Assembly (NCBI GenBank): GCA_026874595.1
Contig: CM049316.1
Coordinates: 44,285,695 to 44,349,694 of the forward strand
DNA length: 64,000 nt
Direction: 5' to 3'
Source: Sipunculus nudus
Lineage: Eukaryota > Annelida > Sipuncula > Golfingiida > Sipunculidae
The notes beneath the pieces were generated by a model. The model had not been told where the DNA came from. It did no database searches and worked only from the letters and a program-made list of their open reading frames with translations. Below are positions 60,801 through 64,000 of this stretch, piece by piece (the first letter of the stretch is position 1; every line of letters starts with the position of its first letter). The position numbers and the translations under genes were made by a program.

Positions 60801-63750
60801 AGATACTTTAGGAACATATTGTGCATACAATAAAAATTACAAAACATTTATAAATACAGCTTTATTATCATAATAAGTGACCCAGGGGTCATGACGCTCA
60901 GCTGTCTAGGGAGACATCTACAAATGGAATGTTATCATCTGAATGCCAAACTTTGTAGGTGGTATTCTAATTCAACTGAAGCATAGCTCAAAGGATATGG
61001 GTAACAGTTCAGGTTTCGTAGGAGATTTTTCATGGACCTCCCTGGATGTTAAGTTATAAGATTCTAGGTGCAACAGTTATGATTAGTGACCTGTTAATGG
61101 ACAACTGCATCTGTGAAGGTCTCAAAAATACAAATTTAAAGAAAATGCATAAAAATCTGAGAAAATCCGGATGGTGCCACCAGTCTGCAGGAACTGATGA
61201 AACACTCCATGATGAATGTGCATGCAGAGAGTCATGGTGATCAATGCATTAGTTATTCAGAAACTGGAGCTTTTGTATCAAATTTTTAATTATTCTTGGG
61301 GGGGGGGTTACTTCTGAGCCCCATAGCTCGGAGGATATGGGTAAGAGAGACCTAATTTCAGGTTTCCATCAAGATTTTCCATGGACCTCCCTGGATGTAA
61401 AGTAAGAATATTCCAGGTTCTGCAATAACGATTTGTGCCTGATTAAGGGACAGACGGATGGACAACTGACAAAGACTGATCACTATAGCTCAGATGATTT
61501 TCAGTCAGTTGAGCTAAAAATTATACAATCAATCATAAATGCCTGTTAATTCGTCTTTACAATGATCTGTGGACAACTGCCAGGGAATTACTCTCATTAG
61601 GGTTAAATTTGTCTACTTTACTATAATTTTGTTAAAAAAATAATTGTGAAATCAACAAAAAAATGTCATACTTCACAATATATACTATAATTCATGTATA
61701 AATGAAAATTCCATATGTATGTTAATGTATGTATCATTTATATTAGTGTATGGATTAATATGTGTTAATATATGTAAATATATGTAAATGTATAAGAATT
61801 TAATACAAATGTATACATAATATATGTTGCATAATGTTTGTTTCTTAATATGATAATGTATTCACCATGGCTATGATTTCAGACTTTGGCACAGTAATCC
61901 CACAATCCCACTGGTGTGTGACATCATCAGTGTCTTCATCCAGCATGAGAAAGCAGTTCAAGGTCGGCATGGTAACATCACGCTCTGCCTCCAGGATTTT
62001 CTCCAGTAAACTCACAGAATCCCCTACATTTTCATGTATCTGTGAAACACACCAAGCAGAGGTATTATAAAACAAGGGCCTCTGGCAATTTTCTCCAGTA
62101 AAGTCAGAGGATCCTCCATATTTTCATGTGTCTGTCAAATACATCAAGTGGAGACATTGTTAAATCAAAATGTAACCATCAAGAGCCTACAATATACAAT
62201 CATGTAGTGAAAACGTAAAAGTATAGAACAGAATTAACAGTGAAATGAGACATAATACACCAAAATAGCATCTATTTTTTTTTTGTAGAATGTGTGGTTT
62301 GAAATAATTTAGCTAAACATAAGGGTGGTGATCCCTGCAGTGGATGAAGCCATCTGGGTATTTTTCATACTCATTATGTCTCATTTAATGCTTTTTTCTT
62401 ATATAAAATGATTACATTTCAATAATTTAACATGGAACATCTATCAATTCTCAAATTAAAACCCCCCTCGAGTTTCAACGTTGAATATACATGAACCATT
62501 TTTTTTTATACCATAGGGAGAGATTATATAATATAATTACCACTTTCATGACCATTTCAAATGCAGTTGGTGCCATCATTGTTGGATCAAGGAGACCAGG
62601 CCTACAAAACAGAATTATAAAAAATTTGAATAAATGCAAATATCAGTGTAAAAAAACCTAACTCAGTTGAAATAACATTATCTTAATGATATGGATATTA
62701 TAATTCTCACTGCCTAACTCTATGGATAAGCTGCAAGTGAAATAGGTGTAAATATTGTTCAGCCGACTGTTTAGATGCATGAACAATATCAATCATTTTA
62801 AACATGCTACAAAAGCACAAAATTTTTTAGCTATAAACTAATAATATAGTTTACTCCTTGCCCTATCATGAATACTGCATGACAGATACCCCGATAAGTT
62901 TGATTTCTACTCACACATTGACGTTGATCATTTTGGATGGCCGTGAAGGGAAGCTTGCCCTGACTAAAGCTCTGCTACACCTACAAGATAAATAATACAA
63001 AACAAAGCATACTCTATGGATGCAATACACATTTTTATATTTTGTACATTTCCAGTATTCACAGCAAATCTTCATAGTACTTCAGAAGATAACAAAAGAA
63101 CATTCTTTCACAAGGTTTTCTAATGACAGAAGATGGTTATTCTATAACCATTCAAGCAAAACAGTGAAAACACATTAGAAAGTAACAATATCTTGAAGAT
63201 CATCTATATCCAACTGTATTACACCAAAGAATTATGCAAAGACTTCTTCATAAAATCAGCAACAAACAACAGGATGCAAGGTTTTCTACGGGTTCTCCAA
63301 TTTCCTCTACCTCAATTAGTTATCATTACTATTTGTACAATCCATGTACAATAAATACAGATTAAATCAAGTGTACTGTGATTAGTTATCATTACTATTT
63401 GTACAATCCATGTACAATAAATACAGATTAAATCAAGTGTACTGTGATTAGTTATCAATACTATTTGTACAATCCATGTACAATAAATACAGATTAAATC
63501 AAGTGTACTGTGATTAGTTATCATTACTATTTGTACAATCCATGTACAATAAATACAGATTAAATCAAGGTTAATTACTAACATAAAACTCCTCCTGACT
63601 TACCATCGATGGAAAAGCGACAAAGCAAAATAAGCGTGGCCACTGAGCTCTGTCAAGTCCATGTTCTTGTGGTTGTTGAAGTCTGTTCCTGGATGCAAGG
63701 TCACCTTCAACAGCTCCCATAGCAGGCCGTAAACCATCGGCAGAGGAAGA
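29627..63750 (-). CDS. INTS8: Integrator complex subunit 8 (INTS8), 25 exons, N-terminus off the right edge
   Basis: Twenty-five exons with canonical acceptors and donors join without a phase break into 901 codons plus stop; the human protein is 995 residues. INTS8 is a helical-repeat subunit of the nuclear Integrator complex. With INTS5 and others it docks protein phosphatase 2A, which opposes CDK9 phosphorylation of RNA polymerase II and promotes early termination and snRNA 3' processing. The N-terminal WFEF motif tied to PP2A recruitment would lie beyond the visible exons. Recognisable blocks, in order: LPLPMVYGLLWELLK; FHRWCSRALVRASFP; VKYDLGSFYFFKANY; the tetratricopeptide-like centre; LLLWTYEPMSIQELINKLSQ; NPSWLRTQADIHY; SQYASAMKYYLRSG; ALQERNSHDAMDAYYDFVWD; KRGENDKKQ; and the C-terminal IGQLELNASNPAE..FFRAMSTLYL. 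The last block is close to the human C-terminus. No frameshift or internal stop was found. The 34-kb gene is mostly intron, heavily loaded with repeats. Confidence 0.96.
29770..30080. mobile_element. truncated copy of the TTAA-flanked MITE
   Basis: Related along its length to 55240-55550: caaaggtcactagttgcaaa, aaaactctggtttgtcacac, agcctgtgcgtgtgg, ttttctggcctatttt and aagtcagatat. The right terminus with gggcccc is missing. Confidence 0.6.
30517..30560 (-). CDS. INTS8: INTS8 short exon
   Basis: Acceptor attagctacag, donor GTG|GTAAGG, 44 bases. After completing an Asn codon it reads LHTKRGENDKKQVV, matching L-H-x-K-R-G-E-x-D-K-(R/K)-Q of the family. The left end of an interspersed element begins about 20 bases upstream of the acceptor. 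Confidence 0.94.
30579..30800 (+). mobile_element. left end of a pearl-like element plus 2-copy 74-bp repeat
   Basis: The left-end motif gaacaagtggccccctggtc, then atgacgctcagctg, is followed by two copies of a 74-bp unit starting ggctacagggct (30647 and 30721). No right end found. Confidence 0.5.
31270..31434. repeat. 81-bp perfect tandem duplication covering an INTS8 5' splice site
   Basis: 31270-31350 and 31354-31434 are identical over 81 bases (84-bp period). The right copy contains the last 14 bases of INTS8 exon 31421-31559 and its donor; the left copy repeats them inside the intron. Confidence 0.95.
31421..31559 (-). CDS. INTS8: INTS8 exon
   Basis: Acceptor ttccctgtag, donor GTCA|GTATCC, phase 0 in and phase 1 out, 46 codons. 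Begins VAVLCQCVEEVDYTTAFKAL and contains QERNSHDAMDAYYDFVWDST, a near-exact family signature. A donor four bases earlier (CTT|GTCAGT) looks stronger but would break the frame with the next exon. Confidence 0.95.
32315..32365 (-). CDS. INTS8: INTS8 short exon
   Basis: Acceptor aatatttacag, donor CAG|GTGAGA, 17 codons: VYKRMIRCCNYLRCYTQ. Matches V-x-K-R-M-I-(K/R)-C-C of INTS8. Too short to appear as an open frame. Confidence 0.93.
32537..34234 (+). mobile_element. pearl-like element with ~9 cores of ~155 bp
   Basis: Left end aacaagtggcccatgggcca. Then about nine diverged tandem units, each with a ggtttccaagga-like start at 32829, 32980, 33136, 33289, 33437, 33595, 33755, 33912 and 34071. Each contains agattctaggcctaa, gggtgctcaaaatc and aaatataggtca. 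Next comes a degenerate ACGG/CCAGACAG microsatellite and the right end gatcgctatagctccgatga. The layout matches published descriptions of bivalve pearl / Helentron-associated elements. It lies within an INTS8 intron and ends about 55 bases from the donor of exon 34290-34393. Confidence 0.75.
34290..34393 (-). CDS. INTS8: INTS8 exon
   Basis: Acceptor tatgtttcag, donor CAG|GTCAGT. Encodes AASQYASAMKYYLRSGCTAS, then NFFSEPINSRVFDEQ. Equivalent to the Y-x-x-A-(L/M)-x-Y-Y-L-x-(A/S)-G TPR-like helix of the family. Confidence 0.96.
35390..35812. repeat. ACCTTGA/GGTCAAGGTCA tandem repeat element, left part
   Basis: Three ~150-bp units, each with tcaaactc(a/t)(t/c)c(t/c), (c/g)aaacaattcatgaatcaaa-like and gtggttcaaaagtt, and a tgaccttga..aaggtcaaggtca junction. 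The series continues at 38456 after an inserted element. Confidence 0.65.
35813..38455 (+). mobile_element. pearl-like element, two long cores and (ACGG)n, nested insertion
   Basis: Left end acaagggacctatgggtcac, right end gactatagctcagatgactt and cagtcagctgagctaaaa. Two ~650-bp cores at about 37080-37650 and 37735-38340 share accatggtcacagttgggca-like, tgcattatgtttgggcccat and gtggttttgatattaggcag with each other and with 26540-27115. The (ACGG)n at 38342 precedes the right end. Confidence 0.6.
38342..38411. repeat. (ACGG)n microsatellite
   Basis: About 16 ACGG units with one ACAG variant. It is the microsatellite module of the surrounding pearl-like element. Confidence 0.95.
38456..38760. 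repeat. ACCTTGA/GGTCAAGGTCA tandem repeat element, right part
   Basis: Resumes the unit series of 35390-35812: gaccttgatatcaaggtcaa, ttttcaaactcatctgagaa, tggttcaaaagttatggtgt. Ends near gatgacaaagatgctgacga. Confidence 0.6.
39239..39357 (-). CDS. INTS8: INTS8 exon
   Basis: Acceptor tctgcttcag, donor TATG|GTGAGA. Encodes TSNLNVDAVTDSVQKLMLHA, then LKVDPTNPSWLRTQADIHY, a strong match to the N-P-x-x-x-S-W-L-x-x-Q-A-D-I-x-(Y/F) block. A (TATTAC)n microsatellite lies close upstream of its acceptor. Confidence 0.96.
39404..39538. repeat. (TATTAC)n microsatellite
   Basis: Three blocks of TATTAC/TACTAT triplet-hexamer repeats separated by short unique tracts. On the transcribed strand it reads (GTAATA)n and ends about 47 bases before the acceptor of INTS8 exon 39239-39357. 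Confidence 0.95.
39740..39804. repeat. (TA)n microsatellite
   Basis: Pure TA run of about 31 units in an INTS8 intron. Confidence 0.95.
41128..41189 (-). CDS. INTS8: INTS8 exon
   Basis: Acceptor tttatatcag, donor GGCAG|GTAAGA, phase 0 in and phase 2 out. Encodes DDITIEIASEYTVLWPLTVG, matching D-I-x-x-(D/E)-I-(T/A)-x-E-(H/Y)...W-P of INTS8. Confidence 0.92.
41954..42250 (+). mobile_element. minimal pearl-like element, single core
   Basis: Left end acaacaagtgtcccaagggt, one core (gtatccaaggatatttttca ... agaagattcaagg), microsatellite remnant gacggacaatggac, right end gatcactatagctcagatga. It is about 300 bp long, the shortest complete member here. Confidence 0.7.
42361..42420 (-). CDS. INTS8: INTS8 exon
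   Basis: Acceptor atttgcag, donor AAG|GTAAGC, 20 codons: DTLTLSILISCLTKLYNIIK. Matches the hydrophobic helix of the family ending K-L-x-N-(V/I). Confidence 0.9.
43185..43315 (-). CDS. INTS8: INTS8 exon
   Basis: Acceptor tttccccag, donor AGG|GTAAGG, 2 + 129 bases. Encodes VLHIFTMTTQQKRNASGTSS, then IQREANLGLLNQAQFIAFST. Equivalent to the Q-x-K-R-N/G and Q-R-E-x-x-L-G block of INTS8. Confidence 0.95.
43598..43682 (-). CDS. INTS8: INTS8 exon
   Basis: Acceptor gttcttcag, donor ACAG|GTATGT, phase 0 in and phase 1 out. Encodes LSRLLADLCKDVPVIKSARK, then AAREFWDT. Matches L-x-x-L-L-A-x-x-C-K-(E/D)-(L/V)-P of the family. Confidence 0.93.
43936..44022 (-). CDS. INTS8: INTS8 exon
   Basis: Acceptor atgaatgcag, donor AGG|GTAGGA, 29 codons, phase 0. 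Encodes GIQQGRISAICLTGNLTDKQ, then YLLFSAQSR. Similarity alone is weak; phase and position support it. Confidence 0.8.
44576..44685 (-). CDS. INTS8: INTS8 exon
   Basis: Acceptor actttgaacag, donor GAG|GTGAGT. Encodes DLSPGQEALEHCAPFLLSCQ, then EWAYLSSLTHTKSGPIE. Confidence 0.9.
44881..45100. repeat. two-copy tandem repeat, ~119-bp period
   Basis: ctcagtacctctcctttcag at 44881 and ctcagtacctcccctatcag at 45000. Both copies continue with tatggttctgtgagtgagca and gtgtcaagttttgca. Confidence 0.85.
45720..45927 (-). CDS. INTS8: INTS8 exon
   Basis: Acceptor ttactgtacag, donor CAAG|GTCAGT, phase 0 in and phase 1 out, 69 codons. Begins LYKQARQLLQMTESAVKDRS, then LLRWELLLNDL and an acidic, serine-rich linker. 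Confidence 0.93.
46018..46245 (+). mobile_element. tRNA-derived SINE (family A)
   Basis: The head has an A box (agctgagtggtaaaacgc) and a B box (GGTTCGATCCC, 46076-46086). A body with ccggtggttttctccggttt and cctccacctctgcagac follows, a motif seen in many metazoan SINEs. The tail is atttgtacaatccatataaa. Not a true tRNA gene: the arms do not pair into a cloverleaf and a SINE body follows. Confidence 0.75.
46951..47061 (-). CDS. INTS8: INTS8 exon
   Basis: Acceptor tgccttttag, donor AAG|GTCAGG, 37 codons, phase 0. Begins WRVSKEMQQATESLPMIQEQ and ends VMVAKARHCLQMK. It matches the W-x-V-S-x-x-(W/M) and (V/I)-(L/M)-(M/V)-A-K-(G/A) pattern of INTS8. It was not an open-frame hit of its own. Confidence 0.92.
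47504..47637 (-). CDS. INTS8: INTS8 exon
   Basis: Acceptor tttttgacag, donor CGG|GTATGG. Encodes GDPEVQTGEIERLLLWTYEP, then MSIQELINKLSQKHSKFYL, equivalent to the W-x-Y-x-P-x-x-I-Q-E-L-I block of the family. Confidence 0.93.
48204..49542 (+). mobile_element. core-repeat element, GGTGGCGCCACC family, copy 2 (complete)
   Basis: Left end aactagaatatgggtagtca, then about four ~279-bp cores; the half-unit palindromes fall near 48358/48504, 48636/48782, 48916/49061 and 49192/49338. The right module is gaaacagacacacgaatgga ... gagggtgcagcagttcacat. Short open frames across it are artefacts. Confidence 0.8.
49880..50390 (+). repeat. related element with a single GGTGGCGCCACC and a different right end
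   Basis: Contains aatgtaggtggcgccaccaa at about 49903, then an unrelated body (tttggtgattatagctctag, aagtttgatgatgctagctc). It ends gacgccgcaccatcgcataa and gctcac, an end type widespread in mollusc elements. Confidence 0.45.
50870..51095 (-). mobile_element. 5'-truncated SINE (family B)
   Basis: Matches 59365-59600 over its length: gttgaaggtaaccg, atgctgactaa, catc(a/t)gcagaga(t/c)(t/c)cat, ggtgtttac(a/t)(a/g)cacctg, and aggtcctgggtgt. It lacks the tRNA-like head. Its right limit is about 20 bases from the donor of INTS8 exon 51114-51280. Confidence 0.65.
51114..51280 (-). CDS. INTS8: INTS8 exon
   Basis: Acceptor cttcattacag, donor CATCAG|GTAAGA, phase 2 in and phase 1 out. Encodes YLVQSLPEDVGISKRVRRGP, then VEELDQLKTI and LLSGWQVPPS. 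A SINE fragment begins about 20 bases past the donor. Confidence 0.92.
51553..52606 (+). mobile_element. core-repeat element, GGTGGCGCCACC family, copy 3 (diverged)
   Basis: Left end aaactagaatacgagtagtc, diverged cores in which the palindrome is degraded (ggtggtgcaact, ggtggcaccacc, ggtggagcaacc), and right module gaaaacagacacacagacgg ... gagggtgcagcagttcacat. Confidence 0.75.
53473..53537 (-). CDS. INTS8: INTS8 exon
   Basis: Acceptor gattgttgcag, donor ACAAG|GTATGT, phase 0 in and phase 2 out. Encodes TLNDAFKTSSPSQMSNLKNF. Confidence 0.88.
53872..54185. repeat. fragment of a CTCCGCC-type dispersed repeat
   Basis: Begins aaactagaaatatgaatttc, includes ggcctccgccatgttggcgg, and later cctggatccagatcatgagg and aaccacaccaaaatataatc. 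It resembles parts of the element at 14372-14624. Limits uncertain. Confidence 0.35.
54330..54459 (-). CDS. INTS8: INTS8 exon
   Basis: Acceptor gtatctgtcag, donor CTCAAG|GTAAGT. It completes a Lys codon, then LELYRNVFICNAVLRASKGM and DIVKKGKEPILKFLLK. Confidence 0.92.
54910..55007 (-). CDS. INTS8: INTS8 exon
   Basis: Acceptor ctactttaag, donor GACAA|GTGAGT, phase 0 in and phase 2 out. Encodes GLIDLLVEDYTKQELTEQHR, then LSLENQLAAQPD. Confidence 0.9.
55107..55559. mobile_element. MITE with TTAA target duplication
   Basis: Flanked by TTAA on both sides (55103-55106 and 55560-55563). The ends are inverted: aggtgcccaataacc at the left and tgattgggcccct at the right. 453 bp, non-coding. TTAA duplications are typical of piggyBac-superfamily derivatives. 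A truncated relative is at 29770-30080. Confidence 0.7.
55829..55972 (-). CDS. INTS8: INTS8 exon
   Basis: Acceptor aaattacag, donor GAG|GTAAGT, 48 codons, phase 0. Contains VPDEKLKSYTQACRTILGMP, matching the D-E-K-R-L-x-x-Y-x-Q-A-C motif of the family. Confidence 0.95.
57166..59071 (+). mobile_element. core-repeat element with ~10 cores of ~180 bp and GGCGGGGGC ends
   Basis: Left end aactagatgtgtcagaacga with GCCCCCGCC (57193-57201), right end tggcgggggcataaaa with GGCGGGGGC (59058-59066), inverted to each other. Between them are about ten ~180-bp units marked by (a/g)aactcgatctgtaactgg near 57296, 57477, 57656, 57829, 58008, 58178, 58360, 58538, 58719 and 58900. An ATGACGGA microsatellite (59000-59025) precedes the right end. 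Confidence 0.8.
59360..59800 (-). mobile_element. tRNA-derived SINE (family B), full length
   Basis: On the - strand the head near 59797 has an A box (gtggctcaggggtagagtgc) and a B box (gtgggtttgaatctc). The body runs through ggtcctgcaggt-like sequence to ggttaccttcaac, and the 3' end is an A-rich tail (59364-59392, T-rich on +). Closely related to 50870-51095. Confidence 0.75.
60226..60290. repeat. TA/GA-rich simple repeat
   Basis: Short (TA)n followed by an interrupted GAGAGA run. Confidence 0.8.
60591..60683 (-). CDS. INTS8: INTS8 exon (first TPR-like helix pair)
   Basis: Acceptor ctttatttcag, donor AAG|GTAAAC, 31 codons: VKYDLGSFYFFKANYARALT, then MFHNCAELIHK. Equivalent to the Y-D-L-G-x-x-Y-F block of INTS8. 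Confidence 0.93.
60873..61520 (+). mobile_element. pearl-like element, two cores
   Basis: Left end ataagtgacccaggggtcat and gacgctcagctg. Cores at about 61010-61095 and 61360-61445 (ttcatggacctccctggatg, tccatggacctccctggatg). Microsatellite remnant gggacagacggatggac; right end gatcactatagctcagatga and cagtcagttgagctaaaa. Confidence 0.7.
61866..62039 (-). CDS. INTS8: INTS8 exon
   Basis: Acceptor gtgtttcacag, donor ATG|GTGAAT, phase 0 at both ends, 58 codons. Begins IHENVGDSVSLLEKILEAER. The open frame on the opposite strand is its shadow. Confidence 0.92.
62541..62601 (-). CDS. INTS8: INTS8 exon
   Basis: Acceptor ttttgtag, donor GTG|GTAATT. Encodes PGLLDPTMMAPTAFEMVMKV, ending in phase 0. 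Placement rests on phase and position. Confidence 0.85.
62915..62980 (-). CDS. INTS8: INTS8 exon
   Basis: Acceptor atcttgtag, donor AATGT|GTGAGT. It completes the Trp codon from the previous exon, then reads CSRALVRASFPSRPSKMINV, equivalent to the R-x-(I/L)-V-x-(S/A)-S-F-P block of INTS8. Confidence 0.9.
63279..63579 (+). repeat. SINE family A tail, tandemly amplified (4 x 66 bp)
   Basis: ggttttctacgggttctcca and tttcctctacct match the body of the SINE at 46018-46245. The tail unit attagttatcattactattt then repeats at 63315, 63381, 63447 and 63513 with a 66-bp period. It lies just inside the intron after the INTS8 donor at 63603-63598. The open frame here arises because 66 is a multiple of three. 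Confidence 0.85.
63604..63750 (-). CDS. INTS8: INTS8 exon (first secure exon in window)
   Basis: Acceptor tttgtatcag, donor TG|GTAAGT. One base in, two bases out. Encodes LPLPMVYGLLWELLKVTLHP, then NMDLTELSGHAYFALSLFHR with a split Trp. This matches the conserved 'L-L-x-E-L-L...N-R-W' region of INTS8. A second frame is open right through but has no family match. Confidence 0.9.
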
Positions 63751-63906
63751 CTGATACAAACACATAACAGATGCATTCAGTCAACTATATCTCATAGGCA
63801 GCAATCATAACATTAGGCTCCAAGTGAGGAATTCACACATGAGAATATTGTGAATCTACCCATCTTCATACAATCAAGTCTCTAACATTAGCAAGCATTC
63901 ACAGAC

Positions 63907-63983
63907 CTTGATAACATGACCCTCTCTGGCATCTATTTCATGAATAATAAACAAGGCTGCAAGTGTTCGGGCAGAAATCACAA
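63907..63983 (-). CDS. INTS8: possible upstream INTS8 exon, phase unresolved
   Basis: A segment open in one frame reads VISARTLAALFIIHEIDA, with an acceptor (ttgattgacag) and a GT donor after ATC AAG. It could match the helical segment just before the LPLPM block. However, the donor leaves phase 0, while exon 63604-63750 needs two carried bases. A later, weaker donor (GTTAGA, near 63889) would give the right phase. Treat as tentative. Confidence 0.3.
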
Positions 63984-64000
63984 CTGTCAATCAAACACAA

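Larger units (their letters stand above)
29744..63603 (-). other. INTS8: INTS8 introns outside the listed elements
   Basis: Intronic stretches not otherwise listed, including 40000-41100, 44700-44880, 46250-46940, 47650-48200, 52610-53460, 56000-57160 and 61560-61860, are A+T-rich. I see no further gene, RNA or clear element in them. Small fragments with repeated wording (taaatcctga..atttt..cacattattt near 22200, 31780 and 43030) hint at older dispersed repeats. Confidence 0.6.

Noticed and set aside
63571-63765. Open frame reading through INTS8 exon 63604-63750 in another phase
   Set aside because: The alternative frame of the same exon gives the INTS8 match and the split Trp with the next exon; this one gives no family match.

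Overview
This is a window from an animal nuclear genome. It is A+T-rich, its genes are split into many short exons with GT-AG introns, and it is full of TA/GA microsatellites and interspersed repeats. The repeat landscape suggests a lophotrochozoan, most likely a mollusc and perhaps a bivalve. The main reason is a set of elements with a conserved left end, a variable array of core tandem repeats, an ACGG-type microsatellite and a conserved right end, which is the architecture of the bivalve 'pearl' / Helentron-associated elements. The species cannot be read from the sequence.

Two protein-coding genes converge. On the + strand, 4593-18532 carries four phase-consistent coding exons of an APCDD1 orthologue, a membrane-anchored Wnt antagonist. 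They give 503 visible residues to the stop; the first coding exon with the initiator ATG was not found. On the - strand, from the right edge to 29627, lie 25 phase-consistent exons of INTS8, a subunit of the Integrator complex that works with PP2A. They give 901 visible residues to the natural stop, with only about the first 95-100 residues missing. All INTS8 exon boundaries were set by canonical splice sites plus phase, and the joined length is an exact multiple of three after one split-codon base.

Layout. 1-4592: upstream of APCDD1 exon 2, no recognised gene. 4783-17770: APCDD1 introns with TA-rich microsatellites, GC-richer islands, small inverted-repeat elements and a fold-back structure. 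18533-29545: convergent intergenic region with a truncated core-repeat element joined to the 3' end of a LINE, and a roughly 2-kb pearl-like element. 29546-64000: INTS8, whose introns hold most of the mobile DNA. This includes at least three structural families of core-repeat elements, two tRNA-derived SINE families, a TTAA-flanked MITE and one case of an element nested in another. Several elements end within about 20-60 bases of INTS8 splice sites.

The two genes have no known joint pathway, and their neighbourhood looks incidental. The most unusual content is the set of core-repeat elements, which share one architecture but have unrelated cores (about 155, 180, 279 and 650 bp) and very different copy numbers between insertions.
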